Shown: positions 1 through 7,352 of the stretch, one piece after another
Numbering within the stretch: the first letter of the stretch is position 1
How the letters are laid out: every line of letters begins with the position of its first letter
NCBI GenBank assembly: GCA_040881785.1
Contig: JBBECO010000148.1
Coordinates: forward strand, 1 to 21,614
Length of the DNA: 21,614 bases
Direction of reading: 5' to 3'
Origin: JACDCA01 sp040881785
GTDB taxonomy: Bacteria > Acidobacteriota > Vicinamibacteria > Vicinamibacterales > 2-12-FULL-66-21
Program-made: the position numbers and the translations under genes
Notes under the pieces: generated by a model
What the model saw: the letters and a program-made list of their open reading frames with translations, nothing else
Told to the model about the DNA's origin: nothing
The model's database searches: none

Positions 1-102
1 ACCTAAAGGTCGGGCCTACAGGTCGGGCCTACAGGTCGGGCCTACAGGTCGGGCCCACCAGGTCGGGTCTACCCGGGTTCGTGTCTACCCGGGTTCGTGT
101 CT
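1..102. repeat. Short tandem repeats at the 3' end of waaC
   Basis: A 13-bp unit (AGGTCGGGCCTAC) occurs perfectly at 7-19, 20-32 and 33-45. A 14-bp variant follows at 46-59 and a one-base variant at 60-72. A second unit of 16 bp (ACCCGGGTTCGTGTCT) is repeated exactly at 71-86 and 87-102. The 16-bp unit runs into the end of the minus-strand waaC gene and supplies its stop codon (TAG, complement of 85-87). The left end of the array is cut by the window edge. Confidence 0.9.
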
Positions 103-1119
103 GCCAAGTCTGTGCTGGACGGCAGCGGTGACTTCGGACACCGGCACGGTGCCGAGGCACCACTCGCGCTGGTGGCACTCCCGATCGTAGTGGCAGCCGC
201 AGGCGCCGTACCGCGACACCGCGATGTCGGCCTCCAGCCAGGGACCGTTGCGCGACGGATCGGTCGGGCCGAAGATCGACACGATCGGCGTGCCGACGGC
301 CGCCGCGATGTGCAGCGGTCCAGTATCCCCCGACACCATCAACGACGCACCGCGGGAGATTTCGACGAGGTCCGCCAGGCGCGTCGGCGGCGCCAGGACG
401 GCCGCGCCGCCGGAGGCGTCCACGACGGCCTGCGCGAGCGGCGCCTCGGCGGGCCCCCAGAGGACGAACGGCACCAGGCCGCGAACGTCGCGCAGAAACG
501 ACGCGAGCTCGCCGAACCGCTGCGCGTCCCACCGCTTGTTCGGCCACGCGGCGCCGGGATTGAGCAGCGCGTACGGCTTCCCCGCTGTTTGCGACGTGAT
601 GATGTCGCGGGCCGGCGAGGCGACACGCGCGAGTGGGAATTCGATCGCCGCGCCGGTGATCCCCAGCCCCTCGAGCAGCCGCAGGTTCTTGTGCATGACG
701 TGCCGGTCGCCCGCAGGCCCGGCCGCGACGTCCACGGATTCGGAATAGAACGGCCGCGCGCTCTTCTCGCGCAGGTGCCAGATCGAAAACCCCAGCACGC
801 GCGGCGCGCCGGACGCGCGCGCGAGCACCGCGGACTTCATCAGTCCCTGGAAATCGAGCGCGACGTCGTAGCGCCCCGCGCGGAGCATGCGCGTCGCATG
901 GATCCAGGCGCGAAGCGTCGATTTCTCGAGGACGAGCAGGCGGTCCACGACGGTCACCAGCTCGAGGATCTCCGCGTGTTTCGCGTCAACGAGCCAGTCG
1001 ATCCGCGCGTTCGGATACGCGGCGCGCAGGGCCGCCGCCGCGGGGATCGCATGAATGATGTCGCCGAGCGCCCCTAGACGGACGATCAGGATGGCGGGGC
1101 GCGGGCCGAGAGGATTCAT
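85..1119 (-). CDS. waaC: Lipopolysaccharide heptosyltransferase I-like glycosyltransferase (GT9)
   Basis: This 344-residue protein belongs to glycosyltransferase family 9. It probably adds the first L-glycero-D-manno-heptose to Kdo-lipid A on the cytoplasmic face of the inner membrane. The N-terminus has the GT9 acceptor-side signature (ILIVRLGALGD, residues 10-20). The C-terminal nucleotide-sugar half has GDTGPLH at 264-270 followed by SIFGPTDPSRNGP. Four cysteines (307, 309, 315, 321) cluster near the end, as in many GT9 enzymes. The ATG overlaps the rfaE2 stop as ATGA. It is the last gene of the lpxL-waaF-rfaE1-rfaE2-waaC operon. Its last residues (RHEPG) and stop lie inside a tandem repeat. 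WaaC rather than WaaF is inferred from similarity and from the presence of a separate WaaF-like gene upstream; exact acceptor specificity cannot be read from sequence. Confidence 0.88.
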   Translation of the reverse strand: MNPLGPRPAILIVRLGALGDIIHAIPAAAALRAAYPNARIDWLVDAKHAEILELVTVVDRLLVLEKSTLRAWIHATRMLRAGRYDVALDFQGLMKSAVLARASGAPRVLGFSIWHLREKSARPFYSESVDVAAGPAGDRHVMHKNLRLLEGLGITGAAIEFPLARVASPARDIITSQTAGKPYALLNPGAAWPNKRWDAQRFGELASFLRDVRGLVPFVLWGPAEAPLAQAVVDASGGAAVLAPPTRLADLVEISRGASLMVSGDTGPLHIAAAVGTPIVSIFGPTDPSRNGPWLEADIAVSRYGACGCHYDRECHQREWCLGTVPVSEVTAAVQHRLGRHEPG

Positions 1120-1595
1120 CCGCGGATCCTGGCGAGCAGGTCACGCGTCGAGTGATCCTTCGGATCCCCGACGATGGCGATGCGCCCGCCGTAGGCGCGC
1201 ACCACGTCGCGCTCGGGGACGGTGTCGACCGTGTAGTCGGTCCCCTTGCAGTGGACGTCGGGCCGCAGCAGCGTCAGCAGCTCGGTGACGGTCGGCTCGG
1301 AAAAGATCGTCACGTAGTCCACGCCGCGCAGCGACGCGACGAGCTCCGCACGGACCTGCGCGATGAGGATCGGACGTCCCGGGCCTTTGGATCCCGCGGC
1401 GGTGTCGTCGTTGATCGCCACCACCAGGCGGTCCGCTTCGGCGGCGGCGGCCTGGAGATACCGGATGTGCCCGGCGTGCAGCAGATCGAAGCAGCCGTTG
1501 GCGAACGCAATCGTCCGTCCCGCGCGGCGGTCCGCGGCCACCGCCTCGGCGAGGCGCTCGCGCGTAAGGATCTTGTCAACCAATGCCCTTGTCAA
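1116..1595 (-). CDS. rfaE2: D-glycero-beta-D-manno-heptose 1-phosphate adenylyltransferase
   Basis: This 159-residue nucleotidyltransferase corresponds to the C-terminal domain of bifunctional HldE. It transfers AMP from ATP to heptose 1-phosphate, giving ADP-heptose for the heptosyltransferases in the same operon. The cytidylyltransferase-like signature GCFDLLHAGH is at residues 34-43, with HxGH at 40-43. The downstream stretches KGPGRP, CKGTDYT and STRDLLARI are family-typical. The chosen start is TTG at 1595, which overlaps the rfaE1 stop as TTGA; a second in-frame TTG at 1583 is possible. No clear Shine-Dalgarno site is visible, so translational coupling to rfaE1 is likely. A 16-bp tandem duplication (1572-1603) covers the junction. 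Kinase and transferase are separate polypeptides here, unlike the fused E. coli HldE. Confidence 0.9.
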   Translation of the reverse strand: MTRALVDKILTRERLAEAVAADRRAGRTIAFANGCFDLLHAGHIRYLQAAAAEADRLVVAINDDTAAGSKGPGRPILIAQVRAELVASLRGVDYVTIFSEPTVTELLTLLRPDVHCKGTDYTVDTVPERDVVRAYGGRIAIVGDPKDHSTRDLLARIRG

Positions 1596-1609
1596 CCAAT
1601 GCTCTTGTC
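1572..1609. repeat. 16-bp tandem duplication at the rfaE1/rfaE2 junction
   Basis: CTTGTCAACCAATGCC at 1572-1587 is followed by CTTGTCAACCAATGCT at 1588-1603 and a partial third copy (CTTGTC) at 1604-1609. The duplication contains the rfaE1 stop and both candidate TTG starts of rfaE2. Either copy alone would still give an overlapping stop/start. Confidence 0.9.
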
Positions 1610-2602
1610 GGTGAGGATCGCCGTGCGCAGCTCGTCGGCCGTCACCGTCGCCGTGCCGCGCTTCATGACGACGATGCCGCCGGCGTAGTTGGCGAGGCGT
1701 GCGGCCTCTTCGAAGGTGGCGCCGGCGGCGCTCGCGAGCGTCATGGTGGCGATGACGGTGTCGCCCGCGCCGGTGACGTCGGCGATCTGGTCGGAGCCGT
1801 GGATCGGGATGTGGACCGTCGGACGGTCGCGCTCGAAGAGCGCCATGCCGCGGCTGCCGCGCGTGATGAGGACGGCCTGCGCCCGCAGCTGCGTGAGCAG
1901 GTCACGTCCGGCGCGCTCGAGCACGCGGACGTTCTCGCCGATGCGGATGCCGAAGAGCTGTTCGACTTCTGACTCGTTCGGCGTGCAGGCGGTGATGCCG
2001 CGATACCGCAGCAGCGAATAGCGCGAATCGACGAGCGTGGTGGCGCTTCCGGACGCCTTCTGCGCCGCCGACACGAGCTGCGGCGAGACGAGGCCGGTGC
2101 CGTAGTCCGAGACGAGCAGCGCGTCGCAGCGCTTGACCGCGCGCAGCAGCCGTCCCTGGATGTCGTCGCGATAGGCCTCGGCGGACCCCGCGGCCGCGGC
2201 GCGATCGATCCGCACGACCTGCTGCTTGGCCGAATGGATGCCCCCGGCGAGGATCCGCGTCTTGGTGGGCGTCCGGTAGCCGTGAGGCCGGGCGATGCCG
2301 GTCACCCTGGCGTTCTCCTGGAGCGCTTCCACCAGGCGATCCCCTGCATCATCGCGTCCGGCGAGGCCGATGACGACGGGTGCGCCGCCGAGCGAGGCGA
2401 CGTTGCTGGCGGCGTTGCCGGCGCCGCCCGGGACGATCTCGGTCGAGTCGTAGTTGAGGATGAGGACCGGCGCTTCGCGCGAGACGCGCGCGATCTCGCC
2501 GTAGATGAACTCGTCGACGATCAGGTCGCCGAAGACCGCGACGCGCGTACCGTCGAAGTCGTCTACGAGTTGGATGAGCCGTCGGGCGCCTGAATCTGTC
2601 AT
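1592..2602 (-). CDS. rfaE1: D-glycero-beta-D-manno-heptose-7-phosphate kinase (PfkB family)
   Basis: This 336-residue ribokinase/PfkB-family protein corresponds to the N-terminal domain of HldE. It phosphorylates heptose 7-phosphate at C1, upstream of the adenylyltransferase encoded next to it. The substrate-binding GGAGN motif is at 59-63. The ATP/anion-hole signature DVTGAGDT near 275-282 includes the expected catalytic Asp (281). KRGTATV near the C-terminus is typical of the HldE kinase. The ATG overlaps the waaF stop as ATGA, and the TGA stop overlaps the rfaE2 TTG start. The family assignment is firm; a different sugar substrate is unlikely given the heptose gene neighbours. Confidence 0.92.
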   Translation of the reverse strand: MTDSGARRLIQLVDDFDGTRVAVFGDLIVDEFIYGEIARVSREAPVLILNYDSTEIVPGGAGNAASNVASLGGAPVVIGLAGRDDAGDRLVEALQENARVTGIARPHGYRTPTKTRILAGGIHSAKQQVVRIDRAAAAGSAEAYRDDIQGRLLRAVKRCDALLVSDYGTGLVSPQLVSAAQKASGSATTLVDSRYSLLRYRGITACTPNESEVEQLFGIRIGENVRVLERAGRDLLTQLRAQAVLITRGSRGMALFERDRPTVHIPIHGSDQIADVTGAGDTVIATMTLASAAGATFEEAARLANYAGGIVVMKRGTATVTADELRTAILTDKSIG

Positions 2603-3639
2603 ACGTGTCGGTCCATCCGCCGTGTCAGGGCGCCGTAAACGTCTTCTTCACTGATCCGCTTCATGCAGCGGTGGTCGATCGGGCATTCGCGCAGCATGCA
2701 CGGACGGCAGAAGACCGGGTGCAGGAGCACGTCGTGGTCGCCGAGCGGCGCGGTGGCCCGCTCGTTGGTCGGGCCGAAGATCGCGGTGACCGGCACGCCC
2801 AGTGCCGCCGCCAGGTGCATGGCGCCCGAGTCGTTCGACACGAACGCGCGGCACGCGTGGATGACGCCCATCAGCAGCCGCAGGTCGGTGCGGCCGATCA
2901 GGTTCACCATGTTGACGTCCGGCGGCACCGAGGATTCTATCGCACGGCCTGCCTCGCGGTCGCCGCCGGCGCCGACGAGCACGGCGCGGATGCCGCGTTC
3001 CTGCCAGAGGCGCGTGATGACGCGCGCGACGCGATCGGGGGGCCAGCGTTTCGCGTGGCCGTACGCGGCGCCGGGAGCGAACCCGACGAGCGGCGTACCG
3101 GGCGCGATGTCGAGTTGTTCGAACAGCCTGAGCGTCCGCAGGCGTGTCCCCTCCGAAGGGGTCAGAGGCGGGGTGTCACCAGACGTGTAGCGCAGTCCTT
3201 TAGGGCTGCCAACACCCATCCCCAACCCTTCCGCCAGGCGCAGATAGAACTCCGACTGGTGGACCTTGCGCGGACGCGGGACGGCCTTCGTCAGGAACAC
3301 ACCGCGGGCGCCGGCCGCATAGCCCCAGCGATTCGGGATCCCGCTCCGCCTGGCGATCCACGCGCTCCGGAAGGAACTGGTCAACAACAGGATCGTGTCG
3401 AACGAGCCCTCGCGCAGCGATGCGGCCTCGGTGGCCTTGTCCACCGTGATGAGCTGCTGCGGGCGGACAGGCGTCTGCTCCTCGAACACCGGCGCGATCG
3501 AGGACGTCGCGGCCAGCGCGAGGAAGACATCCGGAAACGCCTGGCGGACAGACGACAGCGCGGGCAGCGCCATCATCACATCCCCGAGCCAGTTCGGCAG
3601 GCGCACCACGAGGCGCCGCGGCGCGTCAGACGCGGTCAT
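2599..3639 (-). CDS. waaF: Lipopolysaccharide heptosyltransferase II
   Basis: This 346-residue GT9 enzyme probably adds the second heptose of the inner core. It starts with a LVVRLPNWLGDVMMALPAL signature near residues 10-28, the classic WaaF N-terminus. FAPGAAYGHAKRWP, VSNDSGAMHLAAALGVP and AIFGPTNERATAP follow in the expected order. The Cys-rich tail (C311, C314, C319, C325, in CRPC...CP...C) matches WaaF. The start at 3639 was chosen over an upstream ATG at 3894 because the extra 85 residues are an Arg-rich out-of-frame reading of the lipid A acyltransferase gene. It overlaps the end of that gene by 14 bp, suggesting translational coupling. WaaF and WaaC are distinguished here by their signatures, not by experiment. 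Confidence 0.92.
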   Translation of the reverse strand: MTASDAPRRLVVRLPNWLGDVMMALPALSSVRQAFPDVFLALAATSSIAPVFEEQTPVRPQQLITVDKATEAASLREGSFDTILLLTSSFRSAWIARRSGIPNRWGYAAGARGVFLTKAVPRPRKVHQSEFYLRLAEGLGMGVGSPKGLRYTSGDTPPLTPSEGTRLRTLRLFEQLDIAPGTPLVGFAPGAAYGHAKRWPPDRVARVITRLWQERGIRAVLVGAGGDREAGRAIESSVPPDVNMVNLIGRTDLRLLMGVIHACRAFVSNDSGAMHLAAALGVPVTAIFGPTNERATAPLGDHDVLLHPVFCRPCMLRECPIDHRCMKRISEEDVYGALTRRMDRHV

Positions 3640-4600
3640 CCGCCTCCACCGCGTCCATCGCCGCCTCCTCGCCACCCGCCGGGAACATCGGGCCGACCTG
3701 CTCGGCGGCCGGCACGTCGCGCCACCGGCGGTGCATCCACAGCCACAGCTCGGGGTAGCGCCGCACGTACATCTCCAGGACGTCGGTGCACCGCTGCGTG
3801 AACTCGCGGATCGCCGCCTCGCCGGCCTCGGCCGGCGGCTCCACGGGATGCTCGTACACCATGCGGAAGCGTCCGCCGGGGAGCGGCAGCGCAAAGATCG
3901 GCAGCACGGGCGCCCCGGTCTTCAGCGCCAGCGCCGCGAGCGCCGAGGTCGTCGCCGCGGGACGGTTGAAGAAATCCACGTAGACCGCGTCGGCGCTGAT
4001 CAGGTGCTGGTCGATAAGGATCCCGACGGTCTGGTTCGCCGCGAGCAGACGCAGCACGCGGCGGATCGCGCCGCGGCGGTAGATCACGGTGTTGCCGGTG
4101 GACTGCCGCATCCGCTCCAGCAGATCGTGCAGGAGCCGATTGTCGAGCGGACGCGCGAGCACGGCCATCGGTCCGAGCCGCAGCGCGTGCACGAGCGCCT
4201 GGACCTCCCAGAAGCCGAAGTGACCGGTGAAGACCAGCACGCCGCGCCCCTGCTCCTGGGCCGCGCGCAGGCGCTCCTCGCCGTCGAACTCCACGCGCGC
4301 GAGCATCTGCTCCGGCGTCAGCGTGTGGAACTTGAGGAGCACCATCAGCAGCGTCCCGAAGTGCTCGAACATCCGCCGCGCGATGACGCGGCACTCGGCC
4401 GTCGAGCGCAGGGGAAACGCCGCCTCGAGATTCTGGACCGCCAGGCGCCGATGGCCGCCGTCAGACAGGTGGAACGCGCGCCCCAGCAGCGCGCCGAGCG
4501 AGAGCACGACCGGCATGGGCAGCAGCCGGACGGCCGCGACGACCGCGGCCACGGCGGCATACTCGGCGCGGTGACGGAACGAGGGACGCTGCTCAGCCAA
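3626..4600 (-). CDS. lpxL: Lipid A biosynthesis acyltransferase, LpxL/HtrB family
   Basis: This lysophospholipid-acyltransferase family protein (about 324 residues from the chosen start) adds a secondary acyl chain to lipid A at the inner membrane. The N-terminal hydrophobic stretch (about 14-44) is the membrane anchor. The catalytic HX4E motif is HFGFWE (127-132), preceded by GRGVLVFTG. GILIDQH and ELWLWMHRRW near the C-terminus are conserved landmarks of the family. The start is uncertain. TTG at 4600 was chosen because a promoter-like -10 (TACAAT) lies just upstream at 4614-4619; an ATG at 4666 would place the start upstream of this element. It is the first gene of the five-gene core operon. 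Only one LpxL-like gene is in the window, so which position it acylates cannot be told. Confidence 0.85.
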   Translation of the reverse strand: MAEQRPSFRHRAEYAAVAAVVAAVRLLPMPVVLSLGALLGRAFHLSDGGHRRLAVQNLEAAFPLRSTAECRVIARRMFEHFGTLLMVLLKFHTLTPEQMLARVEFDGEERLRAAQEQGRGVLVFTGHFGFWEVQALVHALRLGPMAVLARPLDNRLLHDLLERMRQSTGNTVIYRRGAIRRVLRLLAANQTVGILIDQHLISADAVYVDFFNRPAATTSALAALALKTGAPVLPIFALPLPGGRFRMVYEHPVEPPAEAGEAAIREFTQRCTDVLEMYVRRYPELWLWMHRRWRDVPAAEQVGPMFPAGGEEAAMDAVEADDRV

Positions 4601-4613
4601 AGGGACGCTGACT

Positions 4614-4642
4614 ATTGTAAGCGGGCGCCTGCAGGCTGTCCG
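4614..4642 (-). promoter_or_regulatory. Sigma70-like promoter of the lpxL-waaF-rfaE1-rfaE2-waaC operon
   Basis: On the minus strand, CGGACA (4637-4642) and TACAAT (4614-4619) are separated by 17 bp. The -10 matches the consensus at 5 of 6 positions and the -35 at 4 of 6. Transcription would start near 4607, only a few bases before the chosen TTG start of lpxL, giving an almost leaderless mRNA. Confidence 0.5.
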
Positions 4643-4676
4643 CTGGGCGCGCAAGCGCGGTGGCATCAGAAGCGCT

Positions 4677-4704
4677 CGGGTCCATGTCAGCCCCGGCGCG
4701 CGAC
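4677..4704 (+). repeat. REP-like element, copy A
   Basis: This copy begins CGGGTCCATGTCAG and runs into a GC-rich CCCCGGCGCG tract. It shares its first 14 bases exactly with copy B at 5003, and at 13 of 14 positions with copy C on the other strand near 5245. Confidence 0.6.
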
Positions 4705-5002
4705 GGCGCGGGGCAGCAGGGATACACGCTCGCGGCTCCCGCTTCGCTGGCGTGGAAAATCGGGCCCTCCGGCGCACGTCCTTACGGTGCGTCCTCGGCT
4801 GGGGTTTGCCCGACGCCGGACTGGGATCAGTTTCGACAGCGGGGTTCGCCGCTCCGCAGTGGCGAAACAGCGCCTCGGCCGGGCAAGGACGCCTACGGAC
4901 CCGATTTACCCACTTCGCCCTCACGCCGCTCAAGGTCGCTCGCGACCGTGCATCCCTGCTGCCTGATCCGCAAGTCGCGCCCTGTACCGGTGGCAGCTGC
5001 GG

Positions 5003-5028
5003 CGGGTCCATGTCAGATCCGCGGCGCG
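5003..5028 (+). repeat. REP-like element, copy B
   Basis: This copy reads CGGGTCCATGTCAG followed by ATCCGCGGCGCG. It matches copy C in both the head and the GC-rich tail (TCCGCGGCGC). Confidence 0.65.
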
Positions 5029-5215
5029 GTGCGGACAGCCCGGGGCGTCAGTTCGAAAAACGGCATGCAGGCGTCCCGATCGGCGGAGGCAGGGATTCGC
5101 CACCGGCGGTTGGAGCCGCCTGGAGCCGACCCTGATCAGCACCCAGCGTACGGCAAATCCCAGCCGACGCCGCGTCGTGAGGTACCCGCCGGAATGTCGT
5201 TTTTCCGGGCGTAGG

Positions 5216-5245
5216 CCGCGGCGCCGCGGAGCTGATATGGACCCG
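5216..5245 (-). repeat. REP-like element, copy C (inverted)
   Basis: On the minus strand this copy reads CGGGTCCATATCAG then CTCCGCGGCGCCGCGG. The tail is a perfect palindrome at 5216-5229. Opposite orientation to copies A and B resembles the paired, inverted layout of REP/BIME elements. No transposase of the REP-associated (RAYT) type is in the window. Confidence 0.65.
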
Positions 5246-5301
5246 ACGTCTTCGCTGCCACCGCGATCTGCGATCGAATCGGCGACGCGGTCTTGGGGTT
5301 C

Positions 5302-6015
5302 TTACGGCCCGGTGGGGATCTCGCCGGGCGCAATCCCGTCGAGCATCTCGTCGGACGTATCGCGCAGGTGGCGGCGGCACCAGGCGACGGCGAGCGCGGA
5401 CACCTGCTCGAGCGCGCCGGGCTCCTCGAACAGGTGCGTCGCGCCGGGGATGATCTCGAGCGCCACGGGCGCGCGCATCTGCCGCATCGCCTCCCGGTTC
5501 ATCCCGATCACCGGCTCATCGTCTCCCCCGACGATCAGCAGCGTGGGGGCCTTGACCTTCGGGAGCGCGCTCCCCGCCAGGTCCGGACGACCGCCGCGCG
5601 AGATGACGGCGCGTGCGACGAGCGGACGCTCGGCGGCCGCGATCAGCGCGGCAGCGGCGCCGGTGCTCGCGCCGAAGAACGCCACCGGCAGCGCCCGCAT
5701 CGGCGGCTGCGCCTGCGTCCAGTCGGCGGCGTCCACGACCCGGCGCCCGAGCAGCTCGACGTCGAACCGGTGCTGGCGCGTGACGTTGTCCACCAGCTCC
5801 TCCTCCGGCGTCAGCAGATCCATCAGCAGCGTCCCGAAACCCGCCGATTCGAGGGTGGCGGCCACCTGCCGGTTGCGGCGGCTGAAGCGGCTGCTGCCGC
5901 TGCCGTGCGCGAAGATGACGAGGCCGGTCGCACGTTCGGGCAGGTGCAGGTCCCCTTCGAGCAGGGCGGACCCGCTGGTGATCAGAACGCCGTCATGCAA
6001 TGCCTGCGGTGCCAT
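5302..6015 (-). CDS. Dienelactone-hydrolase-like alpha/beta hydrolase
   Basis: This alpha/beta-hydrolase of about 237 residues belongs to the dienelactone hydrolase group. The nucleophile elbow is GASTG (S117 from the chosen start). The acid is in GGDDEP (D165 or D166) and the histidine in GATHLF (H194). An HGSGSSRFS segment (37-45) forms the oxyanion-side loop. There is no signal peptide, so it is probably cytoplasmic. ATG at 6015 was chosen because AGGGGA precedes it by a few bases; a GTG at 6027 that overlaps the esterase stop as GTGA is an equal possibility. It is the last gene of a coupled three-gene unit with a phosphoribosyltransferase and an erythromycin-esterase homologue. The substrate is unknown. 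Confidence 0.85.
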   Translation of the reverse strand: MAPQALHDGVLITSGSALLEGDLHLPERATGLVIFAHGSGSSRFSRRNRQVAATLESAGFGTLLMDLLTPEEELVDNVTRQHRFDVELLGRRVVDAADWTQAQPPMRALPVAFFGASTGAAAALIAAAERPLVARAVISRGGRPDLAGSALPKVKAPTLLIVGGDDEPVIGMNREAMRQMRAPVALEIIPGATHLFEEPGALEQVSALAVAWCRRHLRDTSDEMLDGIAPGEIPTGP

Positions 6016-6023
6016 ACGTCCCC

Positions 6024-7352
6024 TCACACGCCTGTGGGATAGGTTTCCGGAAGGTCGGCCTCATGCCGGGCCCACGTCTCCAGCGGCTCGAGGGCCGACG
6101 TGCGGTCGATGTGCAGGACCGCATCGAACTGCTCGGCGAGATTCGCGCGGAAGTAATGACTCAGGCGCTCGGATTCGGGACGGTAGATCACGCCGATCGC
6201 GCGCTCGAGCCGCTCCTGGCGCAGCGCCGGCCGCGCGGCCCCCTGCCGAAGCATCAGCAGGAACGCCGGAATCCCTGTGTCGTGGAACAACCGCTCGTAG
6301 CTGCCCGGCAGCGACGGACGCACCTGCCGCCGCTCGGGCGGATCCTCCCAGTTGCGCGCGGCCGTCACCGTGCCGTCGTGCGTCGTGAAGCCGATCAGGA
6401 AGGCCTGCGCCCCGAAGCGCTCCCGCGCCAGCTGACCGACATTCAGCTCGCCGCCGGCGGCCATCTGCGTGGCGCGCGCATCGCCCAGGTGCGAGTTGTG
6501 CGCCCAGACGACGGCGCGCGACCGCCCGTCGGTGCGTCCCGAGTACGCCAGCAGGGCCTCGAGAGTCTCCATCATGTGGCGATCGCGCACGTTCCAGGAT
6601 TCGGCACGCCCGGCGAACATGGCGCGGTAGTAGGTCTCGGCGTTGCTGACCAGCCGGGCGTTCTGCTCGGCGAAGAAGTACTCGTCGGCCGCGACACGCC
6701 CGTCACGGTTCGCGTAATCGAACGCCCGGCGCCGCAGCTCGATGAGCTGCGCGGTCACTTCGTTCTCGCAATCCTTCGACCACCCGCGAACCGAGGCGTA
6801 GCCGTACGCCTGCGGGTCGTCGCCGAACGATTCGAAACAGGAATAGCGCTCGCGCGCCTGCTCCGCCCCCTCGGGGTCCACTTTGCGCAGGTAAGCCAGC
6901 ACCGCGTCGATCGAACGGTGCATGCTGTAAAGATCGAGGCCGTAGAAGCCGGTGCGATCGGCAGCGGGACGGGACGCGTTGTGGTCGCGCAGCCATTCCA
7001 CGAATGCCACGACATCGCTGTTGCGCCACATCCACCGTGGAAATCGCGTGAAGTCGTCGAGCGCCGCCTCAGGACCAGGCTCCTCCGACGCGAGGCGGAC
7101 CCATCGGTTGACGCGATACGCGTCGGGCCAGTCTGCCTCCACGGCCACGATGGTGAAATCGTGATCCCGTATCAGCGCTTTCGTCAGCTCGGCGCGCATG
7201 CGGTAGAACTCGTGGGTCCCGTGTGACGCCTCGCCGATCAGGACGACCCGCGCGTCTGCCGCCGCCGCGACCAGAGGTGTCAACTCATCGCGGCGTCCAA
7301 CGAGCGGCACGGCTTCGCGCCGGATCGTTTCCAGCACGCGGTCGCTCGTCAT
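6024..7352 (-). CDS. Erythromycin esterase family protein
   Basis: This 442-residue protein belongs to the EreA/succinoglycan-biosynthesis-like hydrolase family. The conserved GEASHGTHEFYR block is at 40-51 (E41, H44), followed by VEADWPDAYRVNRW (71-84), FYGLDLYSMHRS (136-147) and HNSHLGDAR (285-293). These carry the Glu and His residues used for water activation in known erythromycin esterases. No signal peptide is visible. The ATG overlaps the phosphoribosyltransferase stop as ATGA, and the end overlaps or abuts the hydrolase start. An upstream extension to 7511 only reads the previous gene out of frame. Family membership does not show macrolide resistance: chromosomal homologues fused or linked to phosphoribosyltransferases have no known substrate. 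Confidence 0.9.
   Translation of the reverse strand: MTSDRVLETIRREAVPLVGRRDELTPLVAAAADARVVLIGEASHGTHEFYRMRAELTKALIRDHDFTIVAVEADWPDAYRVNRWVRLASEEPGPEAALDDFTRFPRWMWRNSDVVAFVEWLRDHNASRPAADRTGFYGLDLYSMHRSIDAVLAYLRKVDPEGAEQARERYSCFESFGDDPQAYGYASVRGWSKDCENEVTAQLIELRRRAFDYANRDGRVAADEYFFAEQNARLVSNAETYYRAMFAGRAESWNVRDRHMMETLEALLAYSGRTDGRSRAVVWAHNSHLGDARATQMAAGGELNVGQLARERFGAQAFLIGFTTHDGTVTAARNWEDPPERRQVRPSLPGSYERLFHDTGIPAFLLMLRQGAARPALRQERLERAIGVIYRPESERLSHYFRANLAEQFDAVLHIDRTSALEPLETWARHEADLPETYPTGV

Larger units (their letters stand above)
4601..5301. other. Gene-free spacer of about 700 bp
   Basis: No reading frame here shows a recognisable domain, a convincing ribosome binding site or normal protein composition. 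What it holds is the lpxL promoter at its left end, three copies of a REP-like element (listed separately) and a perfect GC palindrome, CCGCGGCGCCGCGG, at 5216-5229. A small hairpin, GGCGG-TTGGA-GCCGCC, lies inside the sequence around 5104-5121. Open frames across it are explained by high GC content. Confidence 0.6.

Noticed and set aside
97..1077. Long plus-strand frames opposite waaC, waaF, lpxL, the esterase and others
   Set aside because: They are Arg/Ala/Asp-rich mirror frames of well-supported genes with no recognisable motifs, expected at high GC.
4752..5135. Possible small plus-strand gene in the lpxL upstream spacer
   Set aside because: Composition is Arg/Gly/Ser-rich as in GC-driven chance frames, there is no ribosome binding site, and it crosses a REP-like element.
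6024..7352. Macrolide resistance gene
   Set aside because: Family membership alone does not show activity on erythromycin, and the coupled phosphoribosyltransferase and hydrolase context points to a housekeeping or stress role.
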